Source of the DNA: Candidatus Neomicrothrix sp. UBA4542
Lineage (GTDB): Bacteria; Actinomycetota; Acidimicrobiia; Acidimicrobiales; Poriferisodalaceae
Direction: 5' to 3'
Assembly (NCBI GenBank): GCA_002388005.1
Contig: DGLO01000021.1
Coordinates: 1-55,870 of the forward strand
Length of the DNA stretch: 55,870 bases
The notes under the pieces are model-generated. The model saw only the letters and a list, made by a program, of their open reading frames with translations. It did no database searches and was not told where the DNA came from. Position numbers and translations under genes: made by a program. Below, piece by piece: positions 1-8,244 of this stretch; position 1 is the stretch's first letter; every line of letters starts with the position of its first letter.

Positions 1-583
1 ATCTCATCCATTCCCCGAGTCTCATCCCGCTCACTGTTTCAAGAAGCTGGCCTGCCCAATCCATTCCTGTTCCATACTCCCAGCGTTCCCCAGGTTCGAA
101 CGAAAGGGGTCGTCGAAGCGATGCCAATTTGCGGCTGCCTACCCCGGGTGTGCCGGTGTGCTCGATCCATGCGGCCATATTCGAATTCCAGATCTCATAA
201 GTGAAGCCAGATGTGTGCGTGAGTAGATTGCGCAGAGTCACTGGGTTCTCAGGAGGATGCAGGATGGGTCCCGACTCATCAAAGCCATCAAGAACCTGTA
301 CATCAGCGAGCCACGGAATGACTTCACCAGCGGGTCGGTCGAGTTCAAGCAGTCCGCGTTCTACCGCCTGCATGCACGCAACGCCGGTGATGGGCTTAGT
401 CATCGATGCGATCTGAAAAACGGTGTCATCGGTCATGGGCTCCCCGCTGGTCTCAGACCTCACTCCACAGCAGCGGATGCTCCTCAACCCTTCGCTGTCA
501 ACAACCGCGGCCACAGCCCCGGGAACCAAGTTGTCTTTTACAGCAGCACCGATGACGCCATCGATTGCTTGATCCAAGATCAC
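1..583 (-). CDS. Serine hydrolase, beta-lactamase/esterase family (partial, C-terminus off the left edge)
   Basis: Reading the minus strand from 583 to the window edge gives an open frame of 194 codons with no stop. It has the class C beta-lactamase / EstB-like fold signature: SMTK (SxxK, nucleophile Ser and Lys), then LLTHTSGF and a YGTG segment at the position of the YxN catalytic tyrosine. The family hydrolyses esters, lactones or beta-lactams, and the substrate cannot be told from sequence. The GTG start at 583-581 overlaps the TGA stop of the upstream PhyH gene (GTGA), which suggests translational coupling. No signal peptide is visible at this start, so a cytoplasmic esterase is more likely than a secreted beta-lactamase. 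The C-terminal part, including any KTG-like motif, lies outside the window. Confidence 0.88.
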   Translation of the reverse strand, partial: MILDQAIDGVIGAAVKDNLVPGAVAAVVDSEGLRSIRCCGVRSETSGEPMTDDTVFQIASMTKPITGVACMQAVERGLLELDRPAGEVIPWLADVQVLDGFDESGPILHPPENPVTLRNLLTHTSGFTYEIWNSNMAAWIEHTGTPGVGSRKLASLRRPLSFEPGERWEYGTGMDWAGQLLETVSGMRLGEWMR

Positions 584-1512
584 TTACCGAGAGCCTCTCT
601 CCACGGACTTGCGTCGATGCCTTGGTAACGCACTTCGAGCGCATCCACGAGTTCCGAGGTCCAATAAGGGTGACCAGGCATGGGTGCCCCAAATAGGGCG
701 AGTTCCTCAGGGGTGCAACTAGCCGCGAACTTCGACCACGGACCGCGATTGGAATGTTGTTGGAAGCTGTCAAAGCCGATCCACTCATGATGGGCGTGCT
801 TAAAGGCGATGTTCATCAGAAACCTTGATCCGCCTTCTCTGGTGAGGTTCACGCCTCGGTGCCACACGTCTGTGCGGTAGACAAGATAAGAGCCTCTCCG
901 CCCAGCAGCTGACTGCGGGTTTGAACCCGGCGGAGAGTCGCCGAGGCTGAGTACTTCAGTGGGACCGACTCCATCTTCCACGTCAGATAAATACAGGAAA
1001 CCCTCCAGGTTCCACCAGCCCAGTTCGAGTCGGTCGGGGACAATGTTGTGGTTACCGTCCTGATGAAAGGGCTGCTCGTAATTGGTGACGCCGGTGTACT
1101 TTCCCCAGATCCTCGCCTGATACAACCGGATGTCGTCAGTACCCATGGCACATTTCGCGAAATCGACGACCCGGGGATGAATCTGAAGTCGATTGAGGAG
1201 GTGAGAGTCATATGGAAAAAGGACGTGTCCAAGAAACTGACGTAAACGAAAACTGGGCCCCTCGTCTCCTATGCCCCCCTGCCCGTGAAATGCCCCTTGG
1301 CTCGCAGGCCTGTACCGCGCATCGGTGCTTTCGTTTTCGAAGTAAGAGCGAGCCTCAGGATTTCCGGAGTGGTAATCGGCAGGAGTAGGGAAATGTTGCC
1401 ATAGCTCGTCCACGGCCTCGTCGATTTCGGCCGCTGGGACCAGGTCGTGTACGACAGCCCACCCTTGTGTACGCCATTGTTCAACAGCGGTCTCAAATTC
1501 AGTGGTCACCAT
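580..1512 (-). CDS. Phytanoyl-CoA dioxygenase (PhyH) family protein
   Basis: This 310-residue protein resembles the Fe(II)/2-oxoglutarate oxygenases of the PhyH family. The iron ligands are visible as FHQDGN (HxD) in the middle and DVWHRGVN with the distal His, followed by an Arg-containing strand (SRFLMN) for 2-oxoglutarate. Family members hydroxylate acyl-CoAs or small lipids and natural products; the substrate here is unknown. A TAGCCT box at 1519-1524 ends six bases before the ATG, so the gene probably has its own leaderless promoter even though it sits 34 bp behind an SDR. It overlaps the next gene, a serine hydrolase, by four bases. A second, divergent PhyH protein lies at 17987-18838. 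Confidence 0.9.
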   Translation of the reverse strand: MVTTEFETAVEQWRTQGWAVVHDLVPAAEIDEAVDELWQHFPTPADYHSGNPEARSYFENESTDARYRPASQGAFHGQGGIGDEGPSFRLRQFLGHVLFPYDSHLLNRLQIHPRVVDFAKCAMGTDDIRLYQARIWGKYTGVTNYEQPFHQDGNHNIVPDRLELGWWNLEGFLYLSDVEDGVGPTEVLSLGDSPPGSNPQSAAGRRGSYLVYRTDVWHRGVNLTREGGSRFLMNIAFKHAHHEWIGFDSFQQHSNRGPWSKFAASCTPEELALFGAPMPGHPYWTSELVDALEVRYQGIDASPWREALGK

Positions 1513-1546
1513 TGGGTGAGGCTAGCCGGCCAAGAGTAAAGACTCC

Positions 1547-2314
1547 TCAACCAGCGCCTTGGCCATCGTGAACTCGGATCGTCGCCCCCGTAACGAAGTC
1601 AGAGGCCGGAGACACCAAGTAGAGCAACGTGCTGTCGAGTTGAGAAGGCTTCCCAAGGCGTTTGCGCGGGAATCCCTGGGTGATATCACCCATCCGTTCG
1701 AGCATGCCATCCATCATTTCGCTTTCAAACGCGCCTGGAGCAATACAGTTGACGTTCACGTCATAGCGGGCAAATTCCAGAGCCAACATTTCGGTCATTC
1801 GAACTACTGCACTCTTGGTAATCGCGTACCAAGAAGTTCCCACACCGGCGCTGAACGCCGCCCCGGATGCGATGTTGACAATTCGGCCGGGAAGCTCAGC
1901 TTCGATAAGGCGGCGCGTAACTTCGCTTGCTAGGTGGAAGAGCGAAGTCAAGTTTGTAGCGACCATTTCATCCACGAACTTTGGATCCATCTTCAGCGCG
2001 AGTTGGGCATCGGGCTTGCCCGCGTTGTTGACCAATATTTGAATAGGTCCCAACTCCTGTTCGACTTTCTCGACCGAAGCGAACAGGGCTTCCGTGTCCG
2101 TTACATCTAGCGGTACTGGGAGCACCTTGCCCTCGGCATTTTTCAGATGTTCGGCCAGCTCTTCAAGTCGATCTACTCGTCGACCTGCCACTGCTACGTT
2201 GGCGCCACAGCTCGCGAGCACTTCGGCGAACCGGCGCCCCAAACCCGAGGTAGTGCCAGTTATGAACGCGGTTTGACCCGTTAGATCTATCGAAAAGTTA
2301 GGTGTTTCGGTCAT
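1547..2314 (-). CDS. Short-chain dehydrogenase/reductase (SDR)
   Basis: A classical SDR of 255 residues. The Rossmann cofactor loop is TGTTSGLG near residue 24, followed by NNAG, the catalytic serine in IASGAA, and YAITK (YxxxK). It should oxidise or reduce an alcohol/ketone with NAD(P); the substrate is unknown. I start it at the ATG at 2314 because a GAGGGG ribosome site lies just upstream; an ATG six codons earlier exists but has no such site. It heads a minus-strand run with a PhyH dioxygenase and a serine hydrolase, suggesting oxidation followed by ester or lactone cleavage of one compound. That pathway is inference only. Confidence 0.9.
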   Translation of the reverse strand: MTETPNFSIDLTGQTAFITGTTSGLGRRFAEVLASCGANVAVAGRRVDRLEELAEHLKNAEGKVLPVPLDVTDTEALFASVEKVEQELGPIQILVNNAGKPDAQLALKMDPKFVDEMVATNLTSLFHLASEVTRRLIEAELPGRIVNIASGAAFSAGVGTSWYAITKSAVVRMTEMLALEFARYDVNVNCIAPGAFESEMMDGMLERMGDITQGFPRKRLGKPSQLDSTLLYLVSPASDFVTGATIRVHDGQGAG

Positions 2315-2363
2315 TGTTCCCCTCGTTGGCAAACTTTTGCCCCCCTTTGTCTACGCGGCAAAG

Positions 2364-2380
2364 GATTAATCGTCTAATCG
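2364..2380. promoter_or_regulatory. Candidate operator in the divergent SDR/SDR intergenic region
   Basis: Between two divergent SDR genes there is an imperfectly separated inverted repeat GATTA-N6-TAATC (2364-2379), which can also be read as a direct repeat TAATCG-TC-TAATCG (2367-2380). It lies just upstream of the TAGGGT box (2394-2399) that precedes the plus-strand SDR. A repressor site shared by the two genes is possible. The arms are short, so chance is not excluded. Confidence 0.25.
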
Positions 2381-2407
2381 CGGTGTCACGAATTAGGGTG
2401 CGCGTCT

Positions 2408-3184
2408 GTGAACGAACCCTTAATTCTTGATGCTGGCCAGGTCGAAGATGGCACCCGCGCTCTGGTCACTGGTGGTGGTTCCGGGATCGGTCGGGCGATA
2501 GCTGCCGCCCTTCGCTCTGCTGGAGCCAAAGTTTTTGTGTGTGACATCGATCCGTCCACTGAGCCTGACGCGGTGAGCGATATAGGGGACGAGGAGTCAG
2601 TTGATCAGTTGTTCGAGGCCATCGATGCAGAACTGGGTGGGCTAGATGTTGTGGTGAACAACGTTGGGATAGCGGGCCCCGCGGGTCTGGTAGACGAAAT
2701 TGACGCGAACGCGTTCGACGAAGTCGTTCGGGTAAATGTTGGCGGAACGTTTCGGGTAACAGCGCACGCGGTACCCCTGTTGCGTGCCTCAGGTGGGGGA
2801 TTGATCGTAAATATCGCGTCGACGGCCGGAATTTTTCCCTACCCCTACCGGTCACCGTACGTGGCGGCAAAATGGGCAGTTGTTGGTCTCGGTCGAAGTT
2901 GGGCGATGGAACTAGGCGAAGCCAACATTCGGGTAAATGTTATTTGTCCAGGATCTGTGGGAGGACCGCGGATGGATCAAGTCATCGAACGGGAGGCGGC
3001 GGCCACCGGCGTGGACGTTTCCGCGTTGCGTCGAGGTTACGAACAGCAGGTGTCGATGCGTCGCTTCATGGACGCGGCAGACATTGCTGGCGCCGTTGTC
3101 TACATGGCGTCACCTGCTGGCCGTCACGTGTCGGGGCAGGTTCTGTCCATCGACGGCGCGACCGAATCGTTGCGAAGTTCCTGA
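2408..3184 (+). CDS. Short-chain dehydrogenase/reductase (SDR)
   Basis: A 258-residue classical SDR with TGGGSGIG, NNVG (usually NNAG), the catalytic serine in NIASTAG and YVAAK as YxxxK. NAD(P)-dependent alcohol/ketone chemistry is expected on an unknown substrate. The GTG start follows a TAGGGT box with an eight-base spacer, a leaderless arrangement. It is the first gene of a plus-strand group with two nitroreductase-family flavoproteins and an EamA exporter, divergent from another SDR. Confidence 0.9.
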   Translation: MNEPLILDAGQVEDGTRALVTGGGSGIGRAIAAALRSAGAKVFVCDIDPSTEPDAVSDIGDEESVDQLFEAIDAELGGLDVVVNNVGIAGPAGLVDEIDANAFDEVVRVNVGGTFRVTAHAVPLLRASGGGLIVNIASTAGIFPYPYRSPYVAAKWAVVGLGRSWAMELGEANIRVNVICPGSVGGPRMDQVIEREAAATGVDVSALRRGYEQQVSMRRFMDAADIAGAVVYMASPAGRHVSGQVLSIDGATESLRSS

Positions 3185-3240
3185 GCAACCTGCGCTCAAG
3201 TGGGGCACACTCGTGTGTTGTCTGAATCCAGGAGCATCCA

Positions 3241-3891
3241 GTGAATGTCACCGAAGCCGCCCAGCGCCGAGCATCGATACGGTCGTTTCTGTCCGAGACG
3301 GTTAGCGATCGGCAGATACGGGAACTCTTAGAAGTCGCAGCTCGTGCCCCCTCTGGAGGCAATGTTCAACCATGGAGGGTGTACGTCCTCAACGGCGAAT
3401 CCATGACGCGCTTTCGTGCGTTCATGTCGGACCGTCGACCAGGTGCATCTGAATATCCGGTTTACCCACCAAATCTGCAGGAGCCTTATCGGACGAATCG
3501 TTACGACTTAGGCGAAGCCATGTACGAAAAACTTGGTATTCCGCGAGAGAACAAACCAGAGCGGCTTGCTCATCTAGCTCGAAATTTTGATTTTTTTGGT
3601 GCCCCAGCCGCCTTCTTTTGTTTCATTGAAAGAAATATGGGTTCTGCACAATGGTCCGACTTAGGGATGTTCCTTCAGACGTTCATGTTGGTTGCTGTTG
3701 AAGCTGGCCTGGACACGTGTCCGCAGGAGGCATGGGCTAATCACTGGCAGTCTGTGCAAGAGTTTTGTGGTGCACCAGAACAGGAAATGCTTTTTTGTGG
3801 AATGGCCATCGGAAAGCGTGATGATTCAAAGCCTGTGAATAGCCTTCGCAGTGAACGCATGGCGGTTGATGCCTGGGCAACTTGGTTATGA
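3241..3891 (+). CDS. Nitroreductase family FMN oxidoreductase
   Basis: 216 residues with the family's N-terminal pattern: RRASIRSF (phosphate-binding Arg/Ser), then APSGGNVQPWRVYV, the FMN-contacting segment. Members reduce nitro groups, quinones, enones or halogenated tyrosines with NAD(P)H; the substrate is not known here. The GTG start is preceded by an AGGAG site with good spacing. A second member follows after 10 bp and shares only general family features with it, so the two are either an old duplication or a heteromeric pair. The neighbouring SDR and EamA permease suggest a detoxification or small-molecule catabolic operon. Confidence 0.88.
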   Translation: MNVTEAAQRRASIRSFLSETVSDRQIRELLEVAARAPSGGNVQPWRVYVLNGESMTRFRAFMSDRRPGASEYPVYPPNLQEPYRTNRYDLGEAMYEKLGIPRENKPERLAHLARNFDFFGAPAAFFCFIERNMGSAQWSDLGMFLQTFMLVAVEAGLDTCPQEAWANHWQSVQEFCGAPEQEMLFCGMAIGKRDDSKPVNSLRSERMAVDAWATWL

Positions 3892-3901
3892 GGAGTAGAG
3901 A

Positions 3902-4555
3902 ATGAATGACATCTACGAGATGATGAGCACACTTCGTGCGGTGCGTCGCCTTCGCCCAGACCCGATTCCCGACGATGTGCTGCACCGAGTGTTACAGGCA
4001 GCAGCTTGGGCGCCCACGGGCGGCAACATGCAGCCGTGGCGCGTCGTGGTAGTCCGAAGCGACGCACAAAAACAAGCGTTGGCTGATGTGTATCGCCCGG
4101 CCTGGTACCGCTACGCGAAAGGGTATGACGCGAGAAACGATCAATTACCGCCAGAAGAAGCCAGCAAAGGGCGGAGGAATCGAGCCGCTGGTGACTACCT
4201 CGCCGATCACCTCCATGAGGCACCCGTGATTCTGATGTTCGTGGCGGACCCGAAGATGATGGCAATTACTGACGCAAAACTGGATCGCATCTCAATGGTT
4301 GGTGGTGGATCCGTGTACACATCTGTTCAGAACGCGATGCTCGCCGCCCGCACTGAGGGTCTGGGTTGCGTATTGACTACCCTGCACTGCTTGGCAGAGG
4401 ACGAGGTCAAGTCCGCGCTACAAATTCCCGAAGATTGGGCGACTCTCGCGATGGTGCCGCTGGGGTATCCGGTCGGCAAGGGCCACGGCCCTATTTCTCG
4501 AAAGTCCATCGAAACGCTGGCCTTTGACGATGTCTTCGGAGTCGCGTGGAATTGA
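3902..4555 (+). CDS. Nitroreductase family FMN oxidoreductase (second copy)
   Basis: 217 residues with LRAVRRLRPD at the FMN phosphate-binding start and APTGGNMQPWRVVV, the same motif as in the preceding gene. The C-terminal half has GLGCVLTTLH and a VPLGYPVGKG segment typical of nitroreductases. A GAGGAG ribosome site precedes the ATG. The gene overlaps the EamA permease by ten bases. Function should be NAD(P)H-dependent flavin reduction of an organic substrate; a homodimer, or a heterodimer with the product of 3241-3891, is possible. Confidence 0.88.
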   Translation: MNDIYEMMSTLRAVRRLRPDPIPDDVLHRVLQAAAWAPTGGNMQPWRVVVVRSDAQKQALADVYRPAWYRYAKGYDARNDQLPPEEASKGRRNRAAGDYLADHLHEAPVILMFVADPKMMAITDAKLDRISMVGGGSVYTSVQNAMLAARTEGLGCVLTTLHCLAEDEVKSALQIPEDWATLAMVPLGYPVGKGHGPISRKSIETLAFDDVFGVAWN

Positions 4556-5514
4556 GTTTCAATGTGACTCGAATTCCATCGGTGTTCGCAATTGAATTAG
4601 CTCAGGAAGAGGCCGCCCCGGTTGAAGCGCCTGGGCGCAGCGTCAGAACACCCCTCATGGTTATGGCCATCGTGGTTGTTGTCTGGGGGATGGCTCCTCC
4701 GATCACCAAGCTGGTAAGTGCCCCCCCTCTCATCGGAACCTTCGTTCGCTTCGCAATATCTGCTCCGATTCTTCTCCTGGTGCTCGCGCTGCGACGCCGA
4801 CCGTTGCGTCGCAGGATTTTCTTGGCGACAGCTTTGCCAGGGTTGTCATTTGGAATCAACCTGATTTTCGTATTCGCGACCCTCCAAGAGGCGACGGTTT
4901 CGGTTCTGTCGACCATTTCGGCCATGCAGCCCGCCCTAGTACTTCTCATGGCCGGACGCCTCTTTGGTGAACGTCCTTCGAGTCGTCAATTGGGGTTCAC
5001 GATGATGGGAGTGTGCGGCGCCGTAGGCGTAGTGCTGGGCGCTGGATCTGAACTCAGGACATCGTGGTGGGGGATCGGGTTCGCCCTGTTGTCCTTGATG
5101 ACTTTCACTTCTTATTTCGTACTCACACGACTAGCTCGCGCTGATGGCGAGGTAGACGCCATCGAATGGATGGCAGGAATAAACATCTGGGCGTTTCTGT
5201 CAACGATTCCCCCAGTCTTGATTTTGGCCGACGGATCCGACTGGTCTCAGTTTGGTGGCACCGACTGGTTGTGGATTTCAGTCATAGCCGTTGTGACAGG
5301 ACTGTTTGGACATGTGCTAATGACGTGGGTTCACGGGCACCTAGAGGCGGCCCGGTCTTCTCTTTACATACTCACGATGCACTTAGTCGCAGTCGGGCTC
5401 GCATGGCTTATACACGGCGAAACGATCACCTGGGTTCAAGCCCTCGCCGGAGTCGTGGTTTTGTCGTCTGTGGGGTTCGTGATTACTTCACCTACGCGTC
5501 ATGCGGCTCAATGA
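4546..5514 (+). CDS. EamA/DMT-superfamily permease
   Basis: About 322 residues with around ten hydrophobic segments in two repeated halves, as in EamA (drug/metabolite transporter) proteins; SAMQPALVLLMAGRLFGERPS is the typical end of the first repeat. Such proteins export amino acids, metabolites or drugs across the cytoplasmic membrane. The frame opens with a GTG at 4546 overlapping the preceding nitroreductase; an in-frame GTG at 4564 would shorten the soluble N-terminus, and I cannot decide between them. The 3' end overlaps the convergent alkyl sulfatase gene by 23 bases. Confidence 0.85.
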   Translation: MELSFNVTRIPSVFAIELAQEEAAPVEAPGRSVRTPLMVMAIVVVVWGMAPPITKLVSAPPLIGTFVRFAISAPILLLVLALRRRPLRRRIFLATALPGLSFGINLIFVFATLQEATVSVLSTISAMQPALVLLMAGRLFGERPSSRQLGFTMMGVCGAVGVVLGAGSELRTSWWGIGFALLSLMTFTSYFVLTRLARADGEVDAIEWMAGINIWAFLSTIPPVLILADGSDWSQFGGTDWLWISVIAVVTGLFGHVLMTWVHGHLEAARSSLYILTMHLVAVGLAWLIHGETITWVQALAGVVVLSSVGFVITSPTRHAAQ

Positions 5515-7402
5515 GGGGAAAGATGCGAAATTCTGTGAGCGACTCGAATAATTCCGCCACCAAGGTCTCGTCGCCGTCAACGACGATGTCGCCACCGGTA
5601 AACACATCAGCGAAAGCGACAACCCCACCCAACATTTCGGCGAGGGTGTGACGGGTGAGCGTGATGGCCGCCACGGCGTCATCTGCATGGCGATCAGCGA
5701 GGTGATGTATCGCACAGTTGTTGATACCCATGACGTGCGTCTCGCCGAGGTCGCTAAGCGTCCAGTTGATATTTACGCTGAGATCAGCAATCACTTCCCA
5801 GCTCAGTCGTACTCCCATCGAGTCGAAAAGCTGTTCGGCTGTCATTGCATGCGCCAACTGACGGCCTCTACCCGCCTTGAAATCAGGCGAACCCGTGCGG
5901 AGTTCGTGGGCTCCGAGCAAGTAGGCATTTCGCCAGGTACCCGATTCGGCCTGATAACCGAGTTGTTCCAGGGCGTCCGCCTGCAATTCTCTGGCTTCTC
6001 GAAGTGACGGATCCGCAAATACGACATGGTTCACCACCTGGGCTACCCACCGATAGTCACCTTCTTCGAATGAGTCCCTTGCGTGTCGTAGAACCTCCTC
6101 GGCGCCTCCCATGAATTCAACGTATTTCTTGCTGCTTTCAGCCGGTGGGTGGGGATTGAGATTCGCGGGATTCGCGTCGTACCAACCGAGATACTTGTTG
6201 TACACCGACTTAACGTTGTGGCTAACGGTGCCGTAGTAGCCCTGAACGTGTGATTCAGTAGCGAAACAGGCAGGAAGCCTCAGTGTTTCCGCGATTTCAT
6301 TGGGTGTCCATCCAAGGTTCGCGAGCCGCATGGTTTGGTCATGTAGCCACCGATAAACATCTCGCTGGTCGACCAGAAATTTCTTCAGATCCGTCGTCCC
6401 AAAGCGAGGCCAATGATGCGTAGCGATCATGATGTCGGACGCGTCGCCCCACAAGTCAAGAGCTTCGTTGATGTATTTGGACCAAGCAAGAGCGTCGCGG
6501 GTTTGCGCGCCCCGGATCGGATAGAGATTGTGCATGTTGTGTGTGCAGTTTTCTGCCATACATAACAACCGAAAGTCGGGAAACCAGAAGTTCATCTCTG
6601 CCGGCGCCTCCGCGTCGGGAGTGTTCTGGAAGATGATCCGTACTCCATCTACCTCAAGTTCGGTTCCTGTTCGATCAATGATTTCGGTCGGAGCGATCAG
6701 ACCTGAAGCGCTTAACGGCAGCGCTTTACCCAACCCGTTATCCACTTGTCCTCTTGGGCCTGTGGGCAAAAGGAGTCCGAACTGATACATAGCTCGCCGC
6801 GCCATCGCTGCTCCCGCGATGACGTTCTCGTTAACTACTTCTTCAAGGAACCCTTCGGGAGCAATGATTCTGACCGCTCCGCTGGCAACTTCGGCAGCGC
6901 TTGTTACACCCAAGACGCCACCAAAATGATCGGCGTGAGAATGGGTGTAAATGATGGCCCTGACCGGTCTCTGCCCCAGGTGTTCATTAGCGAGTTCTAG
7001 ACACGCAGCCGCAGTTGCAGCTGTAGTTAAAACATCAACCAAGATCCAACCGGTACGCCCAGCAATCAGGGTGAGGTTCGATATGTCATATCCCCGTACT
7101 TGCCAAACTCCGTCCATTACCTCGAATAGACCGTGGATAGCGTTGAGACGTCCCTGGCGCCAGAGCCCGGGGTGCACGGTGTCGGGTGCATGTTCGTCGT
7201 CGCGGAGAAAGTCGTAGCGCGCGCAATCCCACACCACCTGATCGTCAACAGAAACCATCGCGCCGGGAAGAGTTGCTAACAAGCCTTGCTGAGCTCTGCC
7301 AAAGTCTGCATCATCGTCGAAGGAAATCACTGCTCCGGCAGCTGTGTTGGCTGCAACCGTAAATTCCGAGGCATCTTTTGGAGTGGTCGGTGTATCGGAC
7401 AT
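5492..7402 (-). CDS. Alkyl sulfatase, SdsA1-like metallo-beta-lactamase fold
   Basis: 636 residues, close to the usual length of SdsA1-type enzymes, which release sulfate from primary or secondary alkyl sulfates. The zinc site is visible as THSHADHFGG (residues 153-162), and ENCTHNMHNLYPIRG carries the family's second set of ligands. A long helical region follows (dimerisation domain) and the last about 120 residues look like the SCP2-like lipid-binding domain. No signal peptide is seen, so it is probably cytoplasmic, unlike some secreted homologues. A GGGAG site precedes the ATG. Eight bases upstream ends a 57-residue ORF that probably shares its transcript. Confidence 0.92.
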   Translation of the reverse strand: MSDTPTTPKDASEFTVAANTAAGAVISFDDDADFGRAQQGLLATLPGAMVSVDDQVVWDCARYDFLRDDEHAPDTVHPGLWRQGRLNAIHGLFEVMDGVWQVRGYDISNLTLIAGRTGWILVDVLTTAATAAACLELANEHLGQRPVRAIIYTHSHADHFGGVLGVTSAAEVASGAVRIIAPEGFLEEVVNENVIAGAAMARRAMYQFGLLLPTGPRGQVDNGLGKALPLSASGLIAPTEIIDRTGTELEVDGVRIIFQNTPDAEAPAEMNFWFPDFRLLCMAENCTHNMHNLYPIRGAQTRDALAWSKYINEALDLWGDASDIMIATHHWPRFGTTDLKKFLVDQRDVYRWLHDQTMRLANLGWTPNEIAETLRLPACFATESHVQGYYGTVSHNVKSVYNKYLGWYDANPANLNPHPPAESSKKYVEFMGGAEEVLRHARDSFEEGDYRWVAQVVNHVVFADPSLREARELQADALEQLGYQAESGTWRNAYLLGAHELRTGSPDFKAGRGRQLAHAMTAEQLFDSMGVRLSWEVIADLSVNINWTLSDLGETHVMGINNCAIHHLADRHADDAVAAITLTRHTLAEMLGGVVAFADVFTGGDIVVDGDETLVAELFESLTEFRIFPLIEPHDA

Positions 7403-7410
7403 GTTGCTCC

Positions 7411-7584
7411 CTAGTTGAGACTCGGTGAATTTAGCTTGTTATCGAAACCGCTGGTGTCGACTGGAAAGATGCGCTCTTGTTCCCATTGGATAACCCGGGG
7501 AGCGATCTTGCCGTCACGAAATTCTTGCACCCGCCCCAGCAACGCGTTGAAGTCTTCCTCACCTATCCCTGCAAGTTGGCTCAT
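7411..7584 (-). CDS. Small 57-residue ORF upstream of the alkyl sulfatase (possible acyl-CoA dehydrogenase N-terminal fragment)
   Basis: The minus strand holds an ATG at 7584, six bases after a perfect TAGGGT box (7591-7596), the same arrangement as other starts in this window, and a TAG at 7411-7413 whose bases form part of the alkyl sulfatase ribosome site. The product is charged and soluble-looking. Its middle (EFRDGKIAPRVIQWEQERIF) resembles the N-terminal helix region of acyl-CoA dehydrogenases (VxEFxxxxIAPRxxEWExxxxFP). It may be a genuine small protein, a leader ORF coupled to the sulfatase, or the decayed start of a lost dehydrogenase. Its presence also argues against the long N-terminal extension of the Nudix gene on the other strand. 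Not recognised as a named family. Confidence 0.5.
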   Translation of the reverse strand: MSQLAGIGEEDFNALLGRVQEFRDGKIAPRVIQWEQERIFPVDTSGFDNKLNSPSLN

Positions 7585-7620
7585 ACTCTGACCCTAGGTC
7601 GCTGCGTAAAGTCGTTCATT

Positions 7621-8217
7621 GTGGAAAACCCATTCTCTGCAAATCGGTTGTCAGACGTGTTGCTCCCCGGCGCGGCGCAGCCACATCACGGTCCTTCGGC
7701 GGCTGTGGCTGCAGCGGTGCGTGACGGTGATCACGGCGCAGAAATCCTCTTCATAGAGCGGTCCGCTAAAAAGGGCGACCCCTGGTCGGGGCAAATGGCA
7801 TTCCCCGGGGGGCGTACCTCACCCACCGACGCCGACAGTGTCGCGACTGCTATTCGTGAGACGAAAGAAGAACTCGACATCGACCTTTCAGGCACCCAGG
7901 TGCTCGGCCGCCTTTCAGACCTTGAAGGTGGACCCCGCGGAAGTCGTCAACGTCTTCGGGTAACACCCCATCTCTTTTGGATGAGTGGTCGACGTCCAAC
8001 CATCACGCTTAACCATGAGGTAGCCGCCGCGATATGGGTTCCAGTCGAACAACTTGTTGATAAGAAGCGATACGTCGACTATCCCTACCCACCACTGGGA
8101 TCGGATTTGTGGCCCGGCATAGCGGTCGAAGGTGAACGAATCATCTGGGGCCTGACATTGCGAATGCTGGTCGATCTCTTCATCCGTCTAGGCCAACCCC
8201 TGTCAATCGGACCATGA
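7621..8217 (+). CDS. Nudix hydrolase, NudL/CoA-pyrophosphatase-like
   Basis: The Nudix box is visible as GGRTSPTDADSVATAIRETK continuing with EELDID (Gx5Ex7REUxEE-type with small deviations), preceded by WSGQMAFPGG, the signature of the NudL/NUDT7 group that cleaves CoA or similar diphosphates. The start is set at GTG 7621, giving 198 residues: a TAAAGT box lies at 7607-7612 with an eight-base spacer, and residues before it do not look like a Nudix domain. A TTG at 7477 is in frame but would overlap the opposite-strand small ORF along its length. Substrate assignment is by family only. Confidence 0.85.
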   Translation: MENPFSANRLSDVLLPGAAQPHHGPSAAVAAAVRDGDHGAEILFIERSAKKGDPWSGQMAFPGGRTSPTDADSVATAIRETKEELDIDLSGTQVLGRLSDLEGGPRGSRQRLRVTPHLFWMSGRRPTITLNHEVAAAIWVPVEQLVDKKRYVDYPYPPLGSDLWPGIAVEGERIIWGLTLRMLVDLFIRLGQPLSIGP

Positions 8218-8244
8218 ACCAGTCTCCTGAATAGTGTGTTAGGT

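Noticed and set aside
257..628. Plus-strand 123-codon ORF at the left end
   Set aside because: It is the reverse of the serine hydrolase frame, which has SxxK and other family motifs.
7477..7620. Upstream TTG start of the Nudix gene
   Set aside because: The added residues are not Nudix-like and lie opposite the better-supported small ORF at 7411-7584; GTG 7621 has its own -10 box.
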